Assembly (NCBI GenBank): GCA_027559495.1 | Contig: JAMXSV010000003.1 | Location: 2,542,001-2,606,000, forward strand | DNA from: Aurifilum marmelostoma | Taxonomy: Eukaryota > Ascomycota > Sordariomycetes > Diaporthales > Cryphonectriaceae | Length of the DNA: 64,000 nt | Direction: 5' to 3' | Shown: positions 47,812 to 57,666 of the stretch, piece after piece | How positions within the stretch are numbered: position 1 is the first letter of the stretch | Layout of the letters: each line of letters begins with the position of its first letter | Translations under genes and position numbers: made by a program | The notes under the pieces: generated by a model | The model's database searches: none | Told to the model about the DNA's origin: nothing | The model's input: only the letters and a program-made list of their open reading frames with translations

Positions 47812-48998
47812 ATGGCACTGATCGTCGACAAACACCGGCCCAGATCTCTGGATCAACTCACCTATCACCCAGAGCTTTCTGAGCGCCTCAAGTCGCTTGT
47901 AAGAACTCCTGCGGATTCAGACAACCCAGTCGATCCAGCAGAACTCACTGACCTCATGCGTGCTACAGGCCCAGAGTGGAGATTTTCCACATCTCCTCGT
48001 CTATGGACCGTCGGGTGCTGGCAAGAAGACCCGCATCGTGGCGACGCTGAAGGAGCTCTTCGGCCCCGGCGTTGAAAAGATCAAGATCGACGCACGCGTA
48101 TTCCAGACCACCTCCAACCGCAAGCTCGAGTTCAATATCGTTGCCTCTGTATATCATCTCGAGATCACTCCCAGTGATGTGGGCAATTACGACCGCGTGG
48201 TGGTTCAAGACCTCCTTAAGGAGGTTGCGCAGACACAGCAGGTGGACACGGCAGCAAAGCAGCGGTTCAAGGTCGTGGTGATCAATGAAGCGGACCACCT
48301 GACGCGCGACGCGCAGGCCGCGCTCAGGAGAACCATGGAGAAATATAGCCCAAACCTACGCCTGATCCTTCTGGCAAACTCAACAGCCAACATCATTGCA
48401 CCGATCCGCTCACGGACGCTGCTGGTTCGAGTTGCAGCGCCGACGCACGAGGAGATCTGCGAGGTTCTGACCCTGTCCGCGAAGAAGGAGAACTGGCCGG
48501 TGGTAGAGGGTTTGCACCAGCGGATAGCAGAGGAAAGCGGACGAAATCTACGGAGGGCTCTGCTGATGTATGAGGCGGTCCACGCGCAGAAGTAGGTGCT
48601 CAGACAATATCGCTTCAAGGACTTGTTGCTGACCGATTCACTGCTGCAGTGAGAAGATTACCAACACAACACCGATACCACCGCCAGACTGGGAAGCCCT
48701 CATCGAACAGATCGCGAGGGAAATGATGCAAGAGCATACCCCTGCCCAGATCCTGATTGTGCGGGCGAAGCTTTACGATCTCCTCACACACTGCATCCCG
48801 CCTACAATCATCCTCAAGACGCTCACATTCAAGCTGGTGCCTAAGATCGACGAGGCCTTGAAGGGCGATGTCATCAAGTGGTCGGCCTTCTACGAGCACA
48901 GGATCAAGACAGGCACCAAAGTTATTTTTCACCTCGAAGCATTTGTCGCCAAGTTTATGAGAATTTTGGAGATATATCTCATGGAAATGGATTTCTAG
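47812..48998 (+). CDS. rfc3: Replication factor C small subunit (human RFC3 / yeast Rfc5 type)
   Basis: Exons 47812-47898, 47969-48591 and 48650-48998 (introns 70 and 58 nt) give 352 residues, the usual size. The N-terminus MALIVDKHRPRSLDQLTYHPELSERL and the P-loop GPSGAGKKTR are diagnostic of this subunit. The sensor region reads FQTTSNRKLEFNIVASVYHLEI and NYDRVVVQDLLKEVAQTQQ. The Walker B position is VVINEADHLTRDAQAALRR rather than DEAD, as is normal here, and the arginine-finger motif is RSRTLLVRV. The C-terminal collar helices start at about residue 240. As one of five clamp-loader subunits, it helps load PCNA. Naming differs between species (RFC3 in human and S. pombe, Rfc5 in S. cerevisiae). 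Its partner gene rfc1 begins only 1.9 kb away. Confidence 0.96.
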
Positions 48999-51040
48999 AA
49001 CACACGATCTGAAGCCCGAGACCGCACATGGTTTTCTTTTTTGGGGGGGGGGGAACAGCAGCAATGAGGATGACTCAAACTCCTGCTCTTTCCCCACACA
49101 TCACAAAGCGGACATCATCTATTCTGCCTATGTGCTTCGAGCCAAGGGCAGAGCGAAGTCAGCAGCAGGACAAAACAAATGGTCATATGGCCTCGGGAGA
49201 CACATCATTCAAGCGTTCCGGATAAAGGAGACGTGCAAAGACTGAAAAAGGACTCTTTGGGGGAGTACCATGATTCAGCTCTGAGCACGCGGGGCGGTGT
49301 ACGACTCTGCATCGAACAAATACAGTAATATGGAGACACGTCTGCTTGCGGACCGCCTTTGCAGACGGGGGCAAGCCAAAACTAACTTCGCTGTATTGCA
49401 ATAAGAAGTGTGGTGTGTAGCAACACACTTGAAGATTCGTGACGGCCATGTTAGCTGTAGAGAAACTTGCCGTGCTACTGCTAGGATTATCCATATGGGT
49501 TGCCCTTGTAGCACATAATCTTGCCCCTTCGCCGAGAGCCCAGATAATCTCTTCGGAATCGGTGGCATGGTATTCGGGGTCTTCGGCTGCAAGAGAGACA
49601 GCGGCCTGGATGCCGGCTCGGAATCAGGAAGCTCCCAGCAATGGCAGACATAATATCATGTGACTACTATGTATGTATATACATATGTACCCTTAGTGCA
49701 GTACTATGTGCACAATGTAACTTTGCCATGTGTATCGCAGGGACGACAAGGATACAAGTTCCGTTTGTCCATGCGGCAGTGCAACCCCCTCGGGTTTGAC
49801 ATCTCGCATCGCTTGGCTCCAGCCGATCTGGGCGTCTAGGCGCAGACTCTCTCATCCAGCGGAGCCGTGCTAGAACCTGTGCTAAGATGAGGTCATCAAG
49901 GTCGAGGTGAAGGGAAGGGAGACCCGAGGTGACAAAGGGGGTAGACCATAAGAACTGACATGTAGGAGCGAATTAGGCTTTACTAAAGAGAGGCGTGGAC
50001 GGATGGGAGGATCTTCCTCGGTTTACCTCGGGAGACAACTAGTTGAGATCTAGTATCGCGACTCAAGGAATTATAGACACATCGGGCTGGACAATTTTCA
50101 TACCCGGGTCCTGCCGTGGGTAGGGACAGCTGTGTTCCTGCTTTGTCCGTAGGATAGGGCCTGATGCGGATCTGACAAGCCAGCCTTGGGTAGCCCTACG
50201 GATCCGCAGGGTGTGATCGAACCATGTTGGCTGGAAAGAATGTGTGTCTATGAACATGTATGTACCATGCTTGCAATGGTGGAGGCTAGGCCAAAGCGGG
50301 CACGCCCGCACCATGATGGTTGTTGGAGGTGTACTGTGTAGACTGCTTAGGCACCATGCGTGCCAGAGTACCTGCAGGGCCGGGGGTTACTTGGTACTAC
50401 ATCGGAGTATCATGCAGACTACGAAGACTGATCGACAGTGAGGCCGTCTTGTGCCTGACTCCTCGCACAAATCTAGTCACTTCAAGCCATCCAGCCAGCC
50501 ATATACTGGGATGAGGGCAGACAAGGCGAGGCGGGGTGCTTAGGAAGGAGGGGGAGGGGCTTTGGCGATGATAGCGACTAGCCTAGATGGGCTCGAATCT
50601 GCCCCCGAAAGTCACGGCTGGATGCTGGACCTCCAGGTCTCGTGGGCCTCTTTTCCCCGCGCTCAAGCAATCATCCCGCCTTGCTGCTAAACGGCGCTAC
50701 TCCAGGCAAGGTTGTGGGGAAGTAAGAGGACGGCGGCTTGGTGGCAGTGGTGGGTAGGCTGGAGAGAGATAAAGGCGCGTTGGGGCAAATACGCACACTA
50801 TGATGCTTGGTGGGAAATGATAGGACAAGGATGTGTTCCCTCCCCTCCTCAAACCTCCTAGCACGTTTGTTTGACGCATCGTGAGCCGTACTCGATTAAG
50901 ATCCGCACTCAGAAATGCATGGGTGCGTTGCTGGCCTTGCAAGGGTGGCCGTCTTGCCACACTGTGGCCTAGCTGCAAGCTGTGACACGCCTTTTTTTTT
51001 TTTTTTTGTCTTTTTTCCTTCGAGGCATCGTTTTCCAGAG

Positions 51041-51114
51041 CGCGAGGGCGAGGGCGAAGGCGAGGGCGAGGGGCCTCTCTTATTTTATCTCTTTTGTGTG
51101 TGTGTGTGTGTGTG
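51041..51114 (+). repeat. GCGAGG minisatellite and TG microsatellite
   Basis: About five imperfect gcgagg/gcgaag hexamers at 51041-51072 are followed within 25 bp by a run of about ten TG units at 51095-51114. They lie about 1.6 kb upstream of the acetyl-CoA synthetase start. Confidence 0.7.
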
Positions 51115-52024
51115 GTGTGGGACAGTCACACACAAAGCGACGCCTGGTGTGGGACACCAGGCTGAATGGGAGGGTATGATGGGGTTGGGGTCATGCGGGG
51201 CTGCAGTCAAGGTAAACTCTGATGTCTGAATGAGAATACTACTTAGCTAGCACACGCGTTCTGCGTTCGGGCTGGGTGGATGTATTGTCGCGGAGCCCGA
51301 GACCGAATGCAGCCATCGGACAGAGTGACTAGTGTCACTGTCTTGCCAGGGGCGGTTTTATTAATTTTTCTTGTCAGAACAAAAGAAAGAAAATGGCGGG
51401 CAAGGATATTCGCGCTTTCGCTTCTCGCCGTTTCTCAAGATGGGTAATTGAGATGCCATTGATATGACTGGATCAAAGGCACAGCCGCGGCTATGATCCG
51501 GTTAAGAAGCACTTTATCTATCATTGTGCATGGCTTATCACGTGGGAGACCCAGGCCTGTATGTGTGACCAGTGGTTGCAGCACCAAGCTCCATTTCAAT
51601 TCATCTCATCCGAACTTCGGACAAGGTAGGCTCAGGGAGGGAGGGAGGGTGAAGAAGGAAGAGGGGGAGAGAGCACAACAGAACAAGAACTAATACACTA
51701 CGGTACTATGCAGAGGCTTGGCTCCGCCATTCCCACACGGGTCGCATCCAAAGAAAGCTTCGATAATGGTGAGCGACGAGTCCGGACGGACGGAAAGCCC
51801 AGGCCACCATAAAGTGGCCCTGGCAGCTAGTCTTGCACTGCAGGGTCTCCCTCCCAGAACCGCTACCGTGTGTACATACTGTACTAGTGTGTTGTAGTAG
51901 GGGGGGGTGGGGAGCTCAACCTCAACACACCTCATGGCTGTGGGGAAGAGGGGGGGAGAAAAAACGCAACCCATGCTGTCCTCAAACCCGGCTGGGTGGG
52001 AAATGGGATCGTGCTAGCACGACA

Positions 52025-52747
52025 GGCCAGCCAATAGACAACCTTGCTGGTCCTGGGGCCGATGCAGATGATCAGCATGCAACAAGTGCCCATGGTGCCA
52101 TTGTAAGGCCCCCTCGGACACAAGGGACCTGGTGTACACGCCGCATGGTGCAACGTCCTCGCGCTATGGTAGCAGAGCAAGACAAGAGGACCGGGATGGG
52201 AATGGGGATAGGCGTGCGGTACCGCGCTATGTTGGTGGTGGTAGTAACACTGGAAGTGGACGAGGATGTGGATGCAGGTGTGGGTGTGGCATGCACTTGC
52301 TGTAAGTGTGTGGACGATGGATGACTTTCGGGGAGGGGGGAAAAGGTACTATGGTACAGGGCTGCCTGTCTTTGGTTACAGCGTATAATACAAAGCTACC
52401 CCCCCCCTTGCCTTTCAACGCTCACCTAACTACACCTTGAGTCCCCCCCTCCTCAATCTTATCCTCTCTTCCTCTCCCTCCTCGCTCTCTCTTATTTCCT
52501 GTCTCTCTACTCTAGACTACTCTTATTGTTCCCTCACATCGTCGCCCTTTGACTCTCGTGCCCGTGTGTTGCTCTCTTTTCTCTCGGTTGACAATTGTGG
52601 ACACAGACCCGTCAAGGACGGCACACGGACCCTGTCAGCCAAAAAAGACATTCCCCCAACAGCTACCCCGCCATCCATCGCCAAATCCGACCCTAGGAAC
52701 AGCTACCACCTCTACGCAGACACACACACACGCACAGCCGGCTCAAC
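52025..52747 (+). promoter_or_regulatory. Acetyl-CoA synthetase promoter and 5' leader
   Basis: A CCAAT box lies at about 52032 (cagccaatag), and a TATA-like word (gtataataca) at about 52382. From there to the ATG at 52748 there is no other ATG, and the first part is strongly pyrimidine-rich (cctctccctcctcgctctct and similar). Transcription probably starts near 52,410-52,450, giving a leader of about 300 nt without upstream ORFs (inference). Fungal facA genes are induced by acetate and repressed by glucose through FacB and CreA; I could not assign those sites with confidence. Confidence 0.5.
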
Positions 52748-55163
52748 ATGGCGCAAGGAGCTCCCAAGAATCCAGTGGTGCTCGAGGCCCACGAGGTGGA
52801 CACATTTCGTGAGTGAGCTCCTCTGCTGTATGAGGCAGAAGGTGTGTGGATAAGTGGCACTGACAAATCGTACCACAGACCCTCCTCAGAAAATGCTCGA
52901 TAGTATGTAATCCCGCCCGGACAGCCGTCCAAATGGGGACTGAGACCACCGAGTACGCCCTCGAAATTGAAGCTGACAGTCTGTGCTGCAGAGCACCCTA
53001 GCAAACCTCATCTGTCTGGTATGTCGCCTCTGCCCCCCCCCCCCCCCTTTTTTTCTGGTGTTTTTTTTGGAAGGGAGCTGGGGTTAATTTAAGGGGGGGG
53101 GGGGGGAGGGTCGGCCGTGATGGTGCAACTGTACTGACTCATGTGATCTCCAGGGCTGGAGGACTATCAACAGCTTTACAAGCAGTCAATCACTGAACCG
53201 CAGAAGTTCTGGGGCACCAAGGCCCGAGAGCTTCTGACCTGGTCCAAAGACTTCCAGACTGTCCACACGGGAACCCTGCAGGATGGCGACAGTGCCTGGT
53301 TTCTCGAGGGCGAGCTGAATGCCTCGTACAACTGTGTCGATCGGCACGCTGCCAAGGACCCCAACCGGGTCGCCATCATTTACGAGGCAGACGAGCCTGA
53401 GGAGGGCCGCAACCTTACCTACGGGCAGCTGCTCCGCGAGGTCTGCAGGACCGCCTGGGTCCTCAAGCAAATGGGCGTCAAAAAGGGCGACACGGTTGCC
53501 GTGTATCTGCCCATGATTCCCGAGGCGGTCATCGCCCTGCTTGCCATCACCCGCATTGGCGCCGTCCACTCCGTCGTCTTTGCTGGTTTCTCAGCCGACT
53601 CCCTGCGCGATCGTGTCATTGACGCCCAGTCCAAGGTGGTCATCACTACGGATGAGGGCAAGCGCGGCGGCAAGCTCATCGGGACCAAGAAGATTGTGGA
53701 TGACGCCCTCAAGCAGTGCCCCGATGTCAGCCACGTTCTGGTCTACAAACGGACGGGTGCCGACGTGCCATTCACCAAGGGTCGGGATTGGTGGTGGCAT
53801 GAGGAGGTCGAAAAGTGGCCTTCTTACATCGCACCCGAGCCCATGAACTCCGAGGACCCGCTTTTCCTCCTGTACACGTCGGGCTCGACTGGCAAACCCA
53901 AGGGTGTCATGCACACCACGGCCGGCTACCTGCTGGGAGCTGCCATGACCGGCAAGTATGTGTTTGACATCCACGATGGGGACCGCTATTTCTGCGGTGG
54001 AGACGTCGGCTGGATCACCGGTCACACGTATGTTGTCTACGCGCCACTGCTGCTCGGCGTCTCTACCGTCGTCTTTGAGGGGACGCCCGCATACCCCAAC
54101 TTTTCTCGCTACTGGGAGATCATCGACAAGCACCAGGTGACCCAGTTCTACGTGGCGCCCACCGCCTTGCGTCTGCTCAAGCGCGCCGGTGACCACTTTG
54201 TGAAGAGCAAGATGAGCCACCTCCGTGTCCTTGGCTCTGTCGGCGAGCCTATCGCCGCCGAGGTGTGGAAGTGGTATTTTGAGGTTGTCGGCAGAGAGGA
54301 GGCACAGATTGTTGATGTAAGTCCCGGCTCATCGCTGTCCTCCTTACCGGGTGGTGAACTAACTCGGGTCAGACGTACTGGCAAACTGAGACCGGGTCCA
54401 ATGTCATCACGCCCCTCGCAGGCGTAACGCCCACCAAGCCAGGCTCTGCATCTCTACCATTCTTCGGTATCGAGCCTGCCATCATCGATCCGGTCTCAGG
54501 CGAGGAGATCCATGGTAATGATGTGGAGGGTGTCTTGGCCTTCAAGCAGCCGTGGCCAAGCATGGCGAGGACGGTGTACGGTGCGCACAAGCGCTACATG
54601 GACACGTACCTCAATGTCTACAAGGGCTACTATGTGAGTAAACAACAAGTCGCGTCACTACTTTCAGGGGTCCTGTGCTAACGAAGAGTCGGTAGTTCAC
54701 CGGTGACGGCGCCGGCCGGGACCATGAGGGATTCTACTGGATCCGCGGTCGCGTCGACGATGTAGTCAATGTCAGCGGCCACCGTCTGTCCACTGCAGAG
54801 ATCGAGGCTGCCCTGATCGAGCACCACGCTATTGCCGAGGCTGCCGTCGTTGGTATCGCCGACGAGCTGACTGGCCAGGCTGTCAATGCCTTCGTGGCAA
54901 TCAAGGATGGCAATGAGAACTCAGACGCCCTGCGCAAGGAGTTCATCCTGCAGGTCCGCAAGAGCATTGGACCTTTCGCCGCGCCCAAGGCTGTATACAT
55001 CGTCCCAGATCTGCCCAAGACTCGCTCAGGCAAGATTATGCGGCGAATTCTCAGAAAGATTCTCGCGGGCGAGGAGGATCAACTTGGTGATATTTCCACG
55101 CTGTCGGACCCCTCGGTTGTTGACAAGATTATCGCCATCGTGCATGAACACCGTAAGAAGTGA
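52748..55163 (+). CDS. acs1: Acetyl-CoA synthetase (AMP-forming)
   Basis: Six exons, 52748-52808, 52879-52902, 52992-53018, 53154-54316, 54373-54633 and 54696-55163, give 667 residues, the usual fungal length. The 24- and 27-nt microexons are needed to build the N-terminus: VDTFH, PPQKMLDK, HPSKPHLSGLEDY. The enzyme joins acetate and CoA using ATP, in the cytosol and nucleus. Motifs: the P-loop-like YTSGSTGKPKGVMHT near 278, GDVGWITGHTYVVYAPL, the A5 motif TYWQTETGS that starts exactly at an exon boundary, DDVVNVSGHRLSTAEIE, and the A10 lysine in TRSGKIMRRILRK near 624, the target of regulatory acetylation. Intron 3 contains C15 and G14 tracts that face each other. The locus is isolated by long gene-free DNA on both sides. 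The orthologue is facA in Aspergillus. Confidence 0.96.
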
Positions 55164-57666
55164 GCGGGTGCGCGGGTGGCGGGTTTGATGACGTGGGCTG
55201 TAGCCGTGTTGGCTTCATCATATGGCGTGCGCACCGCTGATGGAGATCTGTAATCTGTCGTGCAAGGACGGCCTTGGGTTTCGTCTGTCTGAGAGGACAA
55301 GCCAGGCCTATCCCCGTGTGAGACACACCAAAGAAATGGGTGCAGGGGCCGGGTCGGTTTTTTTCTTGGACTGAAGCAGTTATTTCTTCTACACATGTAA
55401 GGAGCGGCTATTGCCTAGCAACTATCGAGAATTGTTCCAAGAGCTTGGCCAAATATACGAGCTGTATAAAGTGGCACCCATGGCGCCAGAGAAGACCGTT
55501 CTGGTGCGCAGCCTCTATTGCTAGCGCGATATGCATCATCACGATCTCGTACAAATAAGCGTATGCGTCGTCATTGCCGAACTTGGCGGGTGGCGGGCAT
55601 CGCTCGGCATGGCTAGTGACTCTGTCTGCGCCTCATATTGTTTGCGGGATGGTGGTTTTGGGGGGCGGGGACGGGATGGCAACAAGTATGTTTGTCACGC
55701 AGTCATAATTCCTCGGCGTGCTGTCAGAGTAGATTCCTGACCATACATCTGTGGTATGACAATCCCAGGCAAAGATGGTCTGAATAGTGAGCGGATAGTA
55801 GGACGGGGTAGGCTTAAAGCCCAATTCCTGGTCATGTAGGCTAGCTGTGTCATGGATAGTCTTTCTTGTCGAATTATTTCCAAGAGGAACAGCTATAGCC
55901 ATTCGAAACCAGCAGTATCAACTCCAAATCCATGAAGCCATCAGCTCTGAAGGCCCGACAGCATAGTGGAAATATTGAGCTGCAGTGGAGGTCCAGAGTT
56001 CCAAGCCTAGCTCTATGTTGACCAGATAGGGCTTCACTTCACTCACTCACTGCCTAGTCTGCACCTGTTGCCTAGGGGGCCATCACAGACACAAGCCTCG
56101 GGGAGGCATTCCGGGTCTCAATGCAGGATGCGTCCTTGGCTGCCAGCTTCTGAAACGAGTCTGACGCTCGTTCTTGGGGCACATGCTCAGTGCATTGGTG
56201 TGCGGCAGAGAAGAAGCACTTACAGGCGGCAAAGACTCACCAACCAGTGTACCGGGCCATAAATCGCAGGAGGTCAGAGCCAAGGAGGATGCAGCCTGCT
56301 CCAGTTACCCGCTGTCTAGTATTTGTTGTTAAGATATGGTCAAGTGCGTCTCTCACCAGGGATCTGTCTTGTTTTGTGGAGGGATGATGCTTTGCAAGCA
56401 AAAATTGCTACTGCTTCTCGTTAATCAGGAGGCGGGGGACACCTGTCTGTGGGTTGTCAGCACAACAGCCTATTAGGCTGCATGTACACTGCAGGAGAAA
56501 TGAGTTGTCAAGTTGTGCCCGCTGCGACCACGCAAGTTAAAGTACTACCTTAAATGTTTATTTTTATCCTCTGCACATATAACAGCAGGCCTGATCAGAT
56601 TGCTGCTGTTCACTTTCTGATGGAATTGTTCCAGCTGAAAGCACTCTCTCCAGGAATGAATTGCACACTCATTGTGGCCATGGGAGGGAGGAATTAGAAG
56701 AAGAGATGCTGGAGCAGGAGGACGCATTTGCCCCTGCCACTCTCCCAGGGCGCATGACGCTCAGCAGGTCCGGAAGCTGGGCCGGGATGGGGACGGAAAC
56801 TTTTTTTGACACGAGCCGATACGGATTTTGTCTGTTTAGCACCCATACTGAGCCAAGTACCGCAGTACAGATTTCCCATGTAATATCTGGCAAGTGCGAA
56901 CACCATGTCCCAGTGTAGCAAAATAGCCCCTGTCGGTATCTGTGTACGACGTAACCGCAACGGCGCCAGCAGCAGCAGCAGGAGCAGCAATGGCTGGGGT
57001 CTTCCAAGACCCCACCCAACTTCCAACCTTTTGGTCGATTCTACATAGTACTTGCAGCTTCAGACCCCAGGTTTAGGCCAGACCAACGAACCTGCATATC
57101 GCTTGGCTGGGCTTGGCTTGGGCGGGCTGGGTGGTCTTGGCTGGGGTTTTCCGAGTGTCGGATGGGTAAAGGAAAAAGTCGTTGCAAGGTCTTGTCGACG
57201 GCGCTCCTCACATAAGCCTCATCCCGCTTCCGGAATCCTCCAGCTTATTGTTGAACATTCAAGCGCTTCGCTCTTCTTCTTCTTACTCCTCCTCCTCCAT
57301 ACATGCCCTTTGTACACCTAAGCCCCATATCCTGTTGAACAGTGACAGTCTCATACGTGCTCACAGACGCAAATCCTCTCTATTTGTCTTTCTCTCCGTC
57401 CCTTTGGCTCTGAATCACGAAGGGGAGGAGCGAATAGTCAAGAACAGACTCTATTGGTCGGGAGCACTGGCCTTGGCTGTCGCACGTATTGCATTCCTTC
57501 GAACCGCATAGCATACACAACACAGCGAACCCTCCCCTCAGGTTGAGGCCGTGAGGCGCTCGTACTGTGGACGAAGTTCCCTTCTCCTGTGCAACAGCCG
57601 CTTGCGCATGCTCAATCACAGTGCCGCGACTGGACGGTCTCCCGGGCGGGGCAGTCCTGGGCTACG
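55164..57666. other. Long intergenic region
   Basis: This 2.5-kb stretch between acetyl-CoA synthetase and the ADAM gene (both plus strand) shows only chance ORFs. The last 400 bp before the ADAM start are CT-rich (57,260-57,400), consistent with promoter and leader. Confidence 0.5.

Larger units (their letters stand above)
48999..52747. other. Long gene-free region upstream of acetyl-CoA synthetase
   Basis: This 3.7-kb region has no ORF with recognisable features. It contains a G9 run at about 49044-49052, a T16 tract at 50992-51007, a GCGAGG-type minisatellite at 51041-51072, a TG run at 51095-51114, and four GGG blocks at 51635-51649. The right-hand part is the acetyl-CoA synthetase promoter and leader, listed separately. 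Confidence 0.5.

Noticed and set aside
50915..51229. 104-codon ORF with Phe-rich and Glu/Gly-rich stretches
   Set aside because: It is produced by the T16 tract, GCGAGG repeats and TG run; low complexity, not a gene.
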